Positions 26,837 through 35,565 of a stretch of 47,116 nucleotides of DNA are shown piece by piece. The stretch comes from Candidatus Saganbacteria bacterium (GTDB lineage: Bacteria > Margulisbacteria > WOR-1 > O2-12-FULL-45-9). The stretch covers positions 1-47,116 of the forward strand of contig JAFGDE010000024.1 in NCBI GenBank assembly GCA_016932255.1, written 5' to 3'. Every line of letters starts with the position of its first letter. Positions within the stretch are counted from its first letter, which is position 1. Made by a program: the position numbers and the translations under genes. The notes beneath the pieces were generated by a model that ran no database searches, was not told where the DNA came from, and saw only the letters and a list, made by a program, of their open reading frames with translations.

Positions 26837-28765
26837 TCAGAACCTGTAGGTCACCCCGATCGTTTGGATGAATTTAAGATCGCTCATCTCGAATTCCCGT
26901 TCGTCTCCGGCAGCGACCGGCTTGCTGCCGTAAGCTGAAGCTGTAGCCGCCGGGTCAAGCTCCATCAGATAATTGACCCGCCAGGAGTCGCGGCTGAAGT
27001 AAGTATTGACAAAAAGCATTTTCGTCAGGTCGCTGTTGGTCATATCCATCTGCATCATGTTCAGGATCGTCTGGGCGTTAAAGCCGAAAGAGCCGCCGAC
27101 GATCGTGCCCCAGGCGTTGATCTCACTGCCTAGGTCAAGCTTGACCGGCACATAACCGAACTGGAACACATCATCAAAGTTCTTCTGCGCGTCAGCGTCA
27201 AGTCCGGAAACATTGGGTTTGGCCATCAGGGTCAGGCCGCCGCGCAGCCACATCGGCAGCATAAAGAATTGTGTCTCCAGGCCGAGGCGCAGGAAATTGA
27301 TATTGCTGATGATATATTCTTTGGTCTGGTCGTCCTCAACAGCGTAGAACTTGATGTCGTTCTGGTTAGTTTCCATGTCCACCACGATCAGGATGGGCTT
27401 TTTCAGGGCAAAACCATAGCGCAGCCGCCGGGGCAGGTCATAATTTTTCTGGGGTTCAAGGTAGAGTTCTTTTCCGTTGACCTCAAAAGAGGTCGTCCAT
27501 GTGTCTGAAACAAGATCAAGGGTCGGATCGCCGCCCGGCTTCATGAGATCGTCAAAATTATCCGCTTCAGCCGTATTAAAATCACGATAGCTGTAAAAAG
27601 CGCTCCGGCCCGTGCCTTTAAAGTTCAAGGAAGAGCCGGTGAAATTCTCCAGGACAAGGCCGACGGTCAGCCAGTCGGTGATATCATACATGCCGCCCAG
27701 ATCAAAACGCATGGTGCTGGCCGAATAAAAGCCCTTGTACTGGGCCACGCCGATCACTTCGCCGGCCGGCAGCAGGATATCCTTGCGCTCAAACCCGTTA
27801 GCTGTGCCGTAGCGCGCCGGATCAAGGGTCCAGTCCTGGACGTCTGATCCGTCCTCCGGATCAAAATCAGGAGTATAAAGATAAATATCGGTCGTATCGC
27901 TGTCGACCACAGCCCGTACATTATTATCAATATTAGCCGTGGCGCTGATCGGCAGCATGTTGATGCCGACTGCAAAGCTGCCGAAATTGCCTGCGATTGT
28001 GCCGGTATAGGGTGAATTAAAGCTCATATTATTGCGCAGTTCAGAATAGGCGATCAGCGGGATCTCGGCTTCCTGAGTGAGGAAACCGCTCCAGATGGGC
28101 GCCGCACTTTCATAGGTCACCGTGATAGGGTCTGTGATCGTATAGCTTAACCGTCCGTCCGGATTGATGGTCATGTCGCCAAGTTTCTGGCCGATAAAGG
28201 TGGCGTCAGCCTTGGCCGTGACAGGGAAATCGCCGGCCATGGTGCCGCTCATTTCCAGGGGGCTGCCCGTGGAAAAGCCCACGCTCAGCCACTCGTTGAA
28301 CTTGAGTGCGGCGCTAAAATTCTGGCCCGTACTTTCCGTCGCGTAATTGGCGTGAGCCGTGACATCGACTTCAGATGTGTTCAGCCCGGGCCCGATATCC
28401 TGGGGATAACGGAAAAAGATGCCATAATTACCGCCAGAGCCGACGCTGCCGGGGTCGAATTCGATCTCGCCGCCCATTTCCTCGACCTGGAACTTTTTGG
28501 TTTTTTCATATTTTTCCAGGGCGCCGGTTACTGAAATAGCAGCTTCGGAGAGTTCCAGTTTTGCTAGAGAAGCCGGGTTCCACAGGGCGCTGTGCATGCC
28601 GCGGTCAAGCGCTGAGTAGTATGTGCCTAAGCCGGGAAAAGGATCGCTGGCCGGCGGAACCCTGAGCCGGAAATTGCCGTAAGGAAAATCAAGATCGCCA
28701 AAGACCAGGGGGGCGGAAATTAATATTATCGCAAATGTCAGGAACGCTTTTCTGGTGAGCCGCAT
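26837..28765 (-). CDS. Large outer-membrane beta-barrel protein
   Basis: A 642-residue protein with a signal peptide (cut after about residue 23) and long alternating hydrophobic/polar strands throughout. It ends in GVTYRF, a C-terminal aromatic beta-signal used by the BAM machinery. The N-terminal DRGMHSALWNPASLAKLE resembles the NPA motif of OmpP1/FadL/PorV-like barrels. A porin or lipid transporter role is inferred only. First gene of the three-gene envelope operon, with the best promoter in the window. Confidence 0.78.
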   Translation of the reverse strand: MRLTRKAFLTFAIILISAPLVFGDLDFPYGNFRLRVPPASDPFPGLGTYYSALDRGMHSALWNPASLAKLELSEAAISVTGALEKYEKTKKFQVEEMGGEIEFDPGSVGSGGNYGIFFRYPQDIGPGLNTSEVDVTAHANYATESTGQNFSAALKFNEWLSVGFSTGSPLEMSGTMAGDFPVTAKADATFIGQKLGDMTINPDGRLSYTITDPITVTYESAAPIWSGFLTQEAEIPLIAYSELRNNMSFNSPYTGTIAGNFGSFAVGINMLPISATANIDNNVRAVVDSDTTDIYLYTPDFDPEDGSDVQDWTLDPARYGTANGFERKDILLPAGEVIGVAQYKGFYSASTMRFDLGGMYDITDWLTVGLVLENFTGSSLNFKGTGRSAFYSYRDFNTAEADNFDDLMKPGGDPTLDLVSDTWTTSFEVNGKELYLEPQKNYDLPRRLRYGFALKKPILIVVDMETNQNDIKFYAVEDDQTKEYIISNINFLRLGLETQFFMLPMWLRGGLTLMAKPNVSGLDADAQKNFDDVFQFGYVPVKLDLGSEINAWGTIVGGSFGFNAQTILNMMQMDMTNSDLTKMLFVNTYFSRDSWRVNYLMELDPAATASAYGSKPVAAGDEREFEMSDLKFIQTIGVTYRF

Positions 28766-28774
28766 CTTGTCTGC

Positions 28775-28803
28775 ATTCTATTTTAGGACGGGTGCTTTGT
28801 CAA
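28775..28803 (-). promoter_or_regulatory. Promoter of the outer-membrane barrel operon
   Basis: Minus strand: consensus TTGACA (28803-28798), 17-base spacer, TAGAAT (28780-28775), 9 bases to the ATG at 28765. Its -35 overlaps that of the divergent coaE promoter. Confidence 0.78.
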
Positions 28804-28824
28804 GGTTAATATCAATGTTATAAT
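28797..28824 (+). promoter_or_regulatory. Promoter of coaE
   Basis: TTGTCA (28797-28802), 16-base spacer, TATAAT (28819-28824). The palindromic core TTGTCAA serves as -35 on both strands. Confidence 0.68.
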
Positions 28825-28834
28825 GAAGGCGATC

Positions 28835-29431
28835 ATGTTTGGGATAAAAGCCTGCAAAATCATCGGGCTGACCGGCCCGATAGCTTCCGGAAAAGACACC
28901 GTTGCCCGTATCCTGGCCAGGCACGGCGCGCTGGTCATTGATGCCGATAAGGTCGCTCATTCGCTCTATGCCGCCCAGACCCCGGTCTGGCGCGAGCTAG
29001 TCAAAAATTTCGGTTCGAAGATCCTTAATCGCGGCGGTCAGATCAACCGCAGGAAACTGGCGCAGATAGTTTTTGAAGACCCTGCGAAGCTCAAGCTGCT
29101 GAACAGCTTGATCCATCCATTGCTTAAGGAGGCGATCGACCTGATGATCGAAGAAGCCAGGGCGGGCAGCGCTGCGCTGATCGTGGTCAACGCTGCGGTC
29201 CTGAAAGAGATCGGCCTGGCCGCTGAGGTCGATGAGGTCTGGGTCGTGCTCGCTTCAAAAAAGACGCGCCTGGGACGTTTGCTGCGCCAGGGCTTAAGCC
29301 GGCAGCAGGCCCTGGCCAGAATGAACGCGCAGACGAGCCGTCAGCAGTATCTTGATCTGGCTGACGCGGTTATTGAAAACAACGGGTCCCGCCCCCAATT
29401 AAATAAAAAGATTGGCTTGCTGCTTGACTGA
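28835..29431 (+). CDS. coaE: Dephospho-CoA kinase
   Basis: A 198-residue kinase for the last step of coenzyme A synthesis. The P-loop is GLTGPIASGKDTVARIL, followed by VIDADKVAHSLY and HPLLKEAI; ADAVIENNGS closes the fold as in CoaE. An in-frame ATG at 28823 overlaps the -10 box and cannot be on the transcript, so 28835 (10 bases after the -10) is chosen. Confidence 0.92.
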   Translation: MFGIKACKIIGLTGPIASGKDTVARILARHGALVIDADKVAHSLYAAQTPVWRELVKNFGSKILNRGGQINRRKLAQIVFEDPAKLKLLNSLIHPLLKEAIDLMIEEARAGSAALIVVNAAVLKEIGLAAEVDEVWVVLASKKTRLGRLLRQGLSRQQALARMNAQTSRQQYLDLADAVIENNGSRPQLNKKIGLLLD

Positions 29432-29453
29432 AATCACTCCGTAAACTGAACGA

Positions 29454-29459
29454 TAGAAT
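29454..29459 (+). promoter_or_regulatory. -10 box of the PG-binding-like lipoprotein gene
   Basis: TAGAAT lies 6 bases before the ATG at 29466, predicting initiation on the start codon. A -35 at normal spacing is not clear. Confidence 0.45.
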
Positions 29460-29465
29460 CCTGAT

Positions 29466-29930
29466 ATGCGCATCTTTTCGGCTAAAATGACCAGAAGGAA
29501 CTTTTTGTTCTTAAGCGCGGCAATGGCACTTTCCTCCTGCCGCTGCCGGCCTTGGCGGGAAGGGACCGCACCGGCCGAGGTCCTGGACGATCTGCGGGCA
29601 AATCCGGTGATCGGCCGCCTTAGGAACGGCGAGATCATCTTTTTACATAAGGACCTGGAGGCCCTTACAGCTAATGGCAAGAACGCCCTGACAATCATTC
29701 AGCGGGGCCTGTTCGCGCTCGGGCTGATCAAAGGGGATATGGATGATTTTAATTTTGGCGTCTATGGCCCCAGCACCGCACAGGGGATCCGCCGTCTTCA
29801 GGGATGGGCCGGGATCGCACCTGAACAGGGCTGGGCCGGCCGGCGGTTCGAAAGGATGTCACTGCTGGCTTTGGAGGCCGCGCTGGAACAGTCTGCCAGC
29901 AATCATTGGCGTCCTCCCGCCGATATTTGA
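29466..29930 (+). CDS. Small lipoprotein with peptidoglycan-binding-like domain
   Basis: A 154-residue protein with a twin-arginine-like signal (TRRNFLFLS) and lipobox ALSSC, so a Tat-exported lipoprotein is possible. Residues about 80-125 (IIQRGLFALGLIKGDMDDFNFGVYGPSTAQGIRRLQ) resemble a PG_binding_1 three-helix domain, with the usual YG...T...V..FQ pattern only partly kept. No catalytic domain is seen. An alternative start at 29487 would place the RR motif closer to the N-terminus. It lies between coaE and uvrB, each apparently with its own -10. Confidence 0.6.
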   Translation: MRIFSAKMTRRNFLFLSAAMALSSCRCRPWREGTAPAEVLDDLRANPVIGRLRNGEIIFLHKDLEALTANGKNALTIIQRGLFALGLIKGDMDDFNFGVYGPSTAQGIRRLQGWAGIAPEQGWAGRRFERMSLLALEAALEQSASNHWRPPADI

Positions 29931-29936
29931 TATAAT
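29931..29936 (+). promoter_or_regulatory. -10 box of uvrB
   Basis: TATAAT, 10 bases before the uvrB ATG; it begins one base after the stop of the preceding gene. Confidence 0.5.
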
Positions 29937-29946
29937 TAACCTCTAG

Positions 29947-31920
29947 ATGTCCAGATTTAAACTGGTTTCCAATTTTCAGCCCCGGGGCGACCAGCCCAAA
30001 GCGATCAAGGGACTGGTCAAAGGTCTTAAGGCCGATCTGCCGTTCCAGACCCTGCTGGGCGTTACCGGTTCAGGCAAAACATTTACCATGGCCAACGTGA
30101 TCGAGGCCGTGCAGAAGCCGACCCTGGTCATCTCTCCGAACAAAACACTGGCTGCCCAACTCTGTCAGGAGTTCAGGAGCTTTTTCCCCCATAATGCGGT
30201 CGAATATTTCGTCAGTTTTTACGACTATTACCAGCCGGAAGCCTATATCCCTTCCTCGGACACCTATATTGAAAAGGATTCCTCGATCAACGAGGAGATC
30301 GACCGCCTGCGGCACGAAGCGACCATGTCGGTGCTGGAGCGGCGCGATGTTATTGTGGTCGCTTCGGTCTCCTGCATCTATGCGCTCGGCCGGCCTGAAG
30401 ACTATAAGGCCAGTACGCTGATCCTCAAGATCGGCCAGAAGATCACGCGCGATGAGATCCTCGCTCACCTTGTTTCGACAAAATACGAGCGCAACGATAC
30501 CGAGCTGGCCCGCGGCAAGTTCAGGGTCAGGGGTGACGTGCTCGAGATCCAGCCGGCTTACGACAAGAACTTCCTGCGCATTGAACTGATGGATGACCGG
30601 GTCGAAAAGATCTCGGAGATCGAGGCTGTCTCCCGCAAGGTCTTGGCTAGCCGCGGTTACGTCGGTATTTATCCGGCAACTCATTACGTCACTTTTCAGG
30701 GCCGTTTACAAGCCGCGCTTGAATCTATCAATCAAGAAATGGGATCCCGCGTCGCACAGCTGCGCAAACAGAACAAGGTCGTCGAAGCCCAGCGCCTGCT
30801 TCAGCGGACAAAATATGACTTGGAAATGATCCGGGAAATGGGTTATTGCAACGGGATCGAGAATTATTCCCGCCATCTGGACGGCCGCGCCCCCGGCGAG
30901 CCGCCCGGGACTTTGATCGATTATTTTCCCGATGATTTTCTCCTGTTCATCGATGAGTCACATATCACTGTGCCGCAGATCAACGGTATGTACGAAGGTG
31001 ATAAGGCGCGCAAGACCACCCTGGTCGATTACGGTTTCCGCCTGCCTTCAGCCCTGGACAACCGGCCGCTGACCTTTAAAGAATTTGAGAAACGGCTCAA
31101 TCAAGTGATCTTTGTTTCGGCTACGCCGGCTGATTATGAGGCGCGCAGATCAGAACAGACGGTCGAGCAGATCATCAGGCCGACCGGCCTGGTCGACCCC
31201 GAACTGATCATCCGGCCGACCGAAGGCCAGATCAATGACCTGATCAAGGAGATCGGTAAAGTGATCGAACGCAAGGAAAGGGTGCTGGTCACGACCCTGA
31301 CAAAACGCATGGCCGAAGACCTGTCGGAGTACCTGAATGAAGCCGGGATAAAGGTGCGCTACCTCCATTCAGACGTGGCCACGCTTGAGCGCATCGATAT
31401 CCTGCGGGGGCTCCGTCTGGGCAAGTTCGATGTGCTGGTCGGCATCAATCTGTTGCGCGAAGGTCTTGACCTGCCTGAAGTCTCCCTCGTGGCGATCCTT
31501 GACGCGGACAAGGAAGGCTTTCTGCGCTCCTCACGCTCTCTGATCCAGACGATCGGCCGGGCGGCGCGCAATGTCAACAGCAAGGTCATCCTTTATGGCG
31601 ATGAGGTCACCCGGTCAATGAAAGGGGCGCTCAAGGAGACCGAGCGCCGCCGCGAGATCCAGATCGATCACAATAAAAAATATGAGATCACGCCTCAGAC
31701 CATCGTCAAGGAGATCCATGACATCAAGGAACAGATCGAAGAGGCCAAGGTCCAGGAGATCAAGAAACTTAAAGAATTCCTGCCCAAGGAAGAGGTCCCT
31801 GACATCATACGTTCGCTGGAAGAAGAGATGCAGATCGCGGCGACAGCGCTTGAATTCGAACGCGCGGCTGAGATCCGTGACCGGGTCAAGGAACTGAAAA
31901 AGGCCTTCGGCCTTAACTGA
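29947..31920 (+). CDS. uvrB: Excinuclease ABC subunit B
   Basis: A 657-residue DNA damage-recognition helicase of nucleotide excision repair. Walker A is [15 protein letters not shown] (near residue 39). The beta-hairpin that clamps the strand is [24 protein letters not shown]-like box FIDESH, motif [18 protein letters not shown] and QTIGRAARN follow, and the C-terminal UVR domain for UvrC is [19 protein letters not shown]. Length is normal. uvrA and uvrC are not in this window. Confidence 0.97.
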   Translation: MSRFKLVSNFQPRGDQPKAIKGLVKGLKADLPFQTLLGVTGSGKTFTMANVIEAVQKPTLVISPNKTLAAQLCQEFRSFFPHNAVEYFVSFYDYYQPEAYIPSSDTYIEKDSSINEEIDRLRHEATMSVLERRDVIVVASVSCIYALGRPEDYKASTLILKIGQKITRDEILAHLVSTKYERNDTELARGKFRVRGDVLEIQPAYDKNFLRIELMDDRVEKISEIEAVSRKVLASRGYVGIYPATHYVTFQGRLQAALESINQEMGSRVAQLRKQNKVVEAQRLLQRTKYDLEMIREMGYCNGIENYSRHLDGRAPGEPPGTLIDYFPDDFLLFIDESHITVPQINGMYEGDKARKTTLVDYGFRLPSALDNRPLTFKEFEKRLNQVIFVSATPADYEARRSEQTVEQIIRPTGLVDPELIIRPTEGQINDLIKEIGKVIERKERVLVTTLTKRMAEDLSEYLNEAGIKVRYLHSDVATLERIDILRGLRLGKFDVLVGINLLREGLDLPEVSLVAILDADKEGFLRSSRSLIQTIGRAARNVNSKVILYGDEVTRSMKGALKETERRREIQIDHNKKYEITPQTIVKEIHDIKEQIEEAKVQEIKKLKEFLPKEEVPDIIRSLEEEMQIAATALEFERAAEIRDRVKELKKAFGLN

Positions 31921-31948
31921 ACCGGTAGTTTTATTAGAACTCCTTTTA

Positions 31949-31972
31949 TGCTAAAATTATCCTTTCTGGAGG
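31949..31972 (+). promoter_or_regulatory. Promoter -10 and Shine-Dalgarno of dapA
   Basis: TGCTAAAAT (31949-31957) and GGAGG (31968-31972), 6 bases before the ATG; a transcription-unit head that does keep a short leader with ribosome binding site. Confidence 0.55.
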
Positions 31973-31978
31973 TGTCTT

Positions 31979-32863
31979 ATGGCTTATTTTGGCAATGTTC
32001 TAACTGCTATGGTCACGCCGTTCAAAAAGGACCTTTCGGTGGATTATGCCATGGCAGAGAAGCTGGCCGTTCATCTGGCTAAAAACGGGTCTGACGGCCT
32101 GGTCCTGCACGGCACGACAGGCGAGTCGCCGACCCTGACCCATGAAGAAGAGTATGATCTTTACCGGGTGGTCAAAAAAGCGCTTAAAGGTACCGGCTGC
32201 AAAGTTGTGGCAGGTACGGGATCTAATTCAACGGCGACTACTGTCAAGTCGACCAAAGAAGCTGAAAGGATCGGCTGCGATGCCGCGATGATCGTGGTGC
32301 CTTACTATAATAAGCCGCCGCAGGAAGGCCTTTATCAGCATTTCAAGGCCGTGGCCGATAATACCGGCCTGCCTTTGATAATCTACAATATTCCCGGCCG
32401 CACGGGCAAGAACATGGAAACCGAGACCGTGGCCCGGTTGGCAAAGATCAAGAACTATGTGGCGGTCAAAGAAGCTTCAGGCAACCTCGACCAGGTCGCG
32501 GCTGTCAGAGCGGCCACGCCTAAAGATTTCGATATTTACAGCGGCGACGATAATCTGACCTATCCGATCATGGAGCGGGGCGGTGTCGGCGTTATCTCTG
32601 TTGCCTCTCATCTCGTCGGAAAAGAGATCAAACAGATGTCCAGCCTGATGCTCGAGGGCAAAAAGATCGAGGCCAAAGCTATCCATGATAGATTGATGCC
32701 GTTGTTTGAGGCGATCTTTGTCACGACCAACCCCATCCCGGTCAAAGCGGCTTTGGCCATGATCGGTCTGCCGGTCGGCGGGCTGCGCTTGCCGCTGATC
32801 GAAGCAACGGACAAGGAAAAAGAGGTCATTCAAAAGACATTGAAGGGGTTAGGTCTTGTCTAA
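31979..32863 (+). CDS. dapA: 4-hydroxy-tetrahydrodipicolinate synthase
   Basis: A 294-residue TIM-barrel aldolase that condenses pyruvate and aspartate semialdehyde for lysine and diaminopimelate synthesis. HGTTGESPTLTHEE holds the Thr pair of the active site, YNIPGRTGKNM the Tyr and Arg, and VAVKEASGNLDQV the Schiff-base lysine. It overlaps queH by 8 bases. With alr further on, it supplies peptidoglycan precursors. Confidence 0.93.
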   Translation: MAYFGNVLTAMVTPFKKDLSVDYAMAEKLAVHLAKNGSDGLVLHGTTGESPTLTHEEEYDLYRVVKKALKGTGCKVVAGTGSNSTATTVKSTKEAERIGCDAAMIVVPYYNKPPQEGLYQHFKAVADNTGLPLIIYNIPGRTGKNMETETVARLAKIKNYVAVKEASGNLDQVAAVRAATPKDFDIYSGDDNLTYPIMERGGVGVISVASHLVGKEIKQMSSLMLEGKKIEAKAIHDRLMPLFEAIFVTTNPIPVKAALAMIGLPVGGLRLPLIEATDKEKEVIQKTLKGLGLV

Positions 32864-33383
32864 GATCCTGCTGCATAACTGCTGCGGCCCGTGCACGACC
32901 TATGTGCTGAAAGACCTGCGTGAGGCAGGGCATGAGGTCACCGGTTTTTTTTATAATCCCAATATCCGGCCGGTAGCTGAATACGAGCGGCGTTTGTTGA
33001 CCATGGAGCATTTTGCCACAGCGGTCGGCTTCAAGGTCATTTATGAACCGGTGCGGCAAAATACCGAACCGGGCCGGTGCGCTAACTGTTATAGCGAGCG
33101 GCTGCGGCGTACCGCGCTCAAGGCTAAAGAACTTGGTTTTGACGCTTTTACCACCACTTTATTGATAAGTCCATACCAGCAGCATGATCTGCTGGCCGAT
33201 CTGGGGCACAGGATCGGTCTTGAAACAGGCGTGCAGTTCTTTTACCGTGATTTCCGCTCAGGTTTCCGGGAGAGCCAGCGCTTGGCCCGGGAAATGAAGC
33301 TTTATCGCCAGAAATATTGCGGCTGCGGCATCGATCTGCTGGCTGATCAGGCCGCAAAAGAGAAAGGAGCGGTCCATGCCTAA
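32856..33383 (+). CDS. queH: Epoxyqueuosine reductase QueH
   Basis: A 175-residue metalloprotein that performs the last step of queuosine synthesis in tRNA in place of QueG. Family cysteines are all present: LHNCCGPC (residues 6-13), GRCANCYSERL and QKYCGCG, which together bind a [4Fe-4S] cluster and a second metal. Start is a TTG inside the end of dapA with an AGGGG stretch upstream; no ATG fits before the conserved CCGPC. It overlaps the next gene by 8 bases, so dapA, queH and the TIM-barrel gene are coupled. Confidence 0.93.
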   Translation: MSKILLHNCCGPCTTYVLKDLREAGHEVTGFFYNPNIRPVAEYERRLLTMEHFATAVGFKVIYEPVRQNTEPGRCANCYSERLRRTALKAKELGFDAFTTTLLISPYQQHDLLADLGHRIGLETGVQFFYRDFRSGFRESQRLAREMKLYRQKYCGCGIDLLADQAAKEKGAVHA

Positions 33384-34047
33384 ACTGATTGATCAGATGA
33401 AGCGCAATAAACTTTTCCTGATCGTGGCCCTGCCCAGCAATGATCCTGAACTGGCAAAAGCAGCCTTGGCCGGCGGCGCTGACGCGCTGCAGCTGTCACT
33501 TAACGCCAAAGGGACTGGCGGTCTATCCGAAGAAAAGGCTGATCTTGAGAATATCATTGGTCTGGCCGATATTCCGGTCGGCTTGGTGCCTGGCCGAAAA
33601 GGCCAGGTCTCTGAAACGGAGCTCAAGCAGCTGGCGAAAATGGGGTTCGATTATTTTAGTTTCAGCCTGGACAATTTGCCGGATTATTACGCGAATATCA
33701 AGGGCGTGACCAAGGTCCTGGCTCTAGGGAACAGGTTCACCATCGACCTGGTATTAGGGGTAGGCGAATACGGCGCTGATGCCGTTAACGCGGCCATCAT
33801 ACCTCTCTCAGAACAGGGCCGCAATTTAATGGTCGGGGACCTGCAGAATTATATTTCAATCGTCATTTCAGCCGGTATTCCGGTCATTATCCCGACTCAA
33901 CGGGCGATCAAGCCGTCGGAAGTGGCGATCATTGCCGACACGGAAGCTAAAGGCCTGCTGCTGACCCCGGTGGTCCTGGGGACGACGGCCAAGCATATCG
34001 AGACCAATACCAAAGAATTTCGGGTGGCGGTCGACGACCTCGGCTGA
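33376..34047 (+). CDS. TIM-barrel protein of unknown function
   Basis: A 223-residue protein with eight beta-alpha units readable as LFLIVALPS, ADALQLSL, IPVGLVPG, FDYFSFSL, FTIDLVLG, NLMVGDL, IPVIIPTQ and GLLLTPVV. It resembles small phosphate-binding barrels (ThiE, NanE, KDPG aldolase), but I cannot see a diagnostic catalytic signature. No signal peptide. It overlaps queH; a link to queuosine or lysine metabolism is only positional. Confidence 0.65.
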   Translation: MPKLIDQMKRNKLFLIVALPSNDPELAKAALAGGADALQLSLNAKGTGGLSEEKADLENIIGLADIPVGLVPGRKGQVSETELKQLAKMGFDYFSFSLDNLPDYYANIKGVTKVLALGNRFTIDLVLGVGEYGADAVNAAIIPLSEQGRNLMVGDLQNYISIVISAGIPVIIPTQRAIKPSEVAIIADTEAKGLLLTPVVLGTTAKHIETNTKEFRVAVDDLG

Positions 34048-34079
34048 GTGATACGACTAAGAGAGGATAGAGATATTTT

Positions 34080-34682
34080 GTGAACCGGACGAAGACCAAG
34101 GATCCAGCCGCGACAAAGGCGATCGGCGAGCGCAACCGCGTTGCCCTGGCCTACATAGAACTGGCCAATGACCGCGTCTTCCAGAAACTGGAGGAGCAGG
34201 CCAAGTTCGCTTTGATCGAAGAGGTCCTGCAGGTCGGGGATGAGGTAGCCGGCTGGATCATTGCCGAGCAGGGGACAAATGATCCGCGACGGATCGCCAG
34301 CCAGCTCGGCGTCAAGGTCTTTGGCGAAGACCGCGGCCGCCGTGGCGGTTCGGAATACCGGAAAGAGAACAAGGAGATCGTTATCTACCGCAGTTTTCAT
34401 GAGAAACTGCTGCGTGAGGTCCGCTCACCCGAACTGTCCGAACACTTGCTCAAGTTCGTCGTGGCCCACGAGCTGTTCCATCATCTGGAACAGAACCGCA
34501 TCGGTGAAATATATAAACGCTATAAATTCCCTGTCTGGCGGCTGGGACCGTTTATCCGCGAAGGCCGGATCAAAGGTCTGAGCAATGTAGCGGCCCAAGC
34601 ATTTACCCAGGCCCTGCTGGAGCTGGAAATATCCCCTCAGGTATTTGATTACCTGACTTACATTTTATACACCACCAACTAG
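34080..34682 (+). CDS. HExxH zinc-metallopeptidase-like protein (ImmA/IrrE-like)
   Basis: A 200-residue cytoplasmic protein starting at GTG. The motif VVAHELFHHLEQ (H130-E131-H134) is a zinc-protease signature, with downstream acidic residues that could give the third ligand. The layout, a helical N-terminus with HExxH in the second half, recalls ImmA/IrrE (DUF955) regulators, which cleave repressors, but no repressor gene is adjacent. Another in-frame start is possible between 34080 and 34120. Family call is tentative. Confidence 0.6.
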   Translation: MNRTKTKDPAATKAIGERNRVALAYIELANDRVFQKLEEQAKFALIEEVLQVGDEVAGWIIAEQGTNDPRRIASQLGVKVFGEDRGRRGGSEYRKENKEIVIYRSFHEKLLREVRSPELSEHLLKFVVAHELFHHLEQNRIGEIYKRYKFPVWRLGPFIREGRIKGLSNVAAQAFTQALLELEISPQVFDYLTYILYTTN

Positions 34683-34696
34683 GCCGCGGTCATGAA

Positions 34697-34725
34697 TTGA
34701 GAGGGCCGGCTTTTTATGGTATAAT
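34697..34725 (+). promoter_or_regulatory. Promoter of the PHP-alr-dnaX operon
   Basis: TTGAGA (34697-34702), 17-base spacer, TATAAT (34720-34725), 9 bases to the ATG at 34735. Confidence 0.72.
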
Positions 34726-34734
34726 TGGATAATA

Positions 34735-35565
34735 ATGCCGGCTGACTTGCACATTCACACTTACTTCTCTGACGGCAGCGAAAGTCCGGAAGCTGTTGTT
34801 GAACTGGCGAAAAAGGCCGGCCTGACCGCGATAGCCATCACTGATCATGATGTTGTATCCGGGATCGAGCGCGCTGCGGCGCGCGGCCGTGAACTTGGAC
34901 TCGAGGTTATCCCCGGGATCGAGTTCACGACCGAGGCTTACGATAGCGAAATACATATCCTCGGTTATTTCATTGATATAAAAGAACCCCGGCTGCTGGA
35001 AAAGATCAGCCGGATGCAGAAGGGCCGTGAAGAGCGGGTCTTCAAGATCTGTGAGAAATTGAAAGAACTGGGCGCGCCAGTGGATCCGGAAAAGGTCTTT
35101 ACCCTGGCCGGACACCGGGCAGCCGGCCGGCCGCATGTGGCCAGAGCCCTGATCGAAGCCGGACATGTTCGGAACTTCAGGGAGGCTTTTAATAAATACC
35201 TGGCTTTCCATAGCCCGGCTTATGTTTCGCATTATAAACTGATGCCGACGGAAGCGGTCGAACTGATTGGACAGGCAAAAGGTCTGGCGGTCTACGGCCA
35301 TCCGGCAGTTTCAGCTTGTGATGGGATCGTGCCTGAGCTGGCGAGCGCCGGCCTGGCCGGTATAGAGGTTTATTACAGCGGGCATGATGAGTCGCAGACG
35401 AAACACTATGAGGAATTGGCCAGGAAGCATGGGTTGCTCATGACCGGCGGTTCTGATTTTCACGGTTCTAACGGCGGACGGGAGATCAATCTGGGCGACA
35501 TCATGTTGCCTGACGATCTATTGGCCAGACTGAAAGATGAACACTTACGCAGAAATAGATCTTAA
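34735..35565 (+). CDS. PHP-domain phosphoesterase (RNase AM / YciV-TrpH type)
   Basis: A 276-residue metal-dependent phosphoesterase. The four PHP motifs are ADLHIHTYFSDG (residues 3-14), ITDHDVVSG (35-43), a mid His/Glu (IPGIEFT) and GGSDFHG near the end. The size and motif set match the YciV/TrpH family, known in E. coli as a 5'-3' exonuclease acting on short RNA and on 3',5'-nucleoside bisphosphate. Substrate here is inferred. It overlaps alr by 29 bases. Confidence 0.85.
   Translation: MPADLHIHTYFSDGSESPEAVVELAKKAGLTAIAITDHDVVSGIERAAARGRELGLEVIPGIEFTTEAYDSEIHILGYFIDIKEPRLLEKISRMQKGREERVFKICEKLKELGAPVDPEKVFTLAGHRAAGRPHVARALIEAGHVRNFREAFNKYLAFHSPAYVSHYKLMPTEAVELIGQAKGLAVYGHPAVSACDGIVPELASAGLAGIEVYYSGHDESQTKHYEELARKHGLLMTGGSDFHGSNGGREINLGDIMLPDDLLARLKDEHLRRNRS

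Noticed and set aside
34683-34716. GGCCGCGG...GGGCCGGCTTTTT as terminator after the HExxH gene
   Set aside because: Only four consecutive pairs can be formed and the segment overlaps the -35 of the next promoter.
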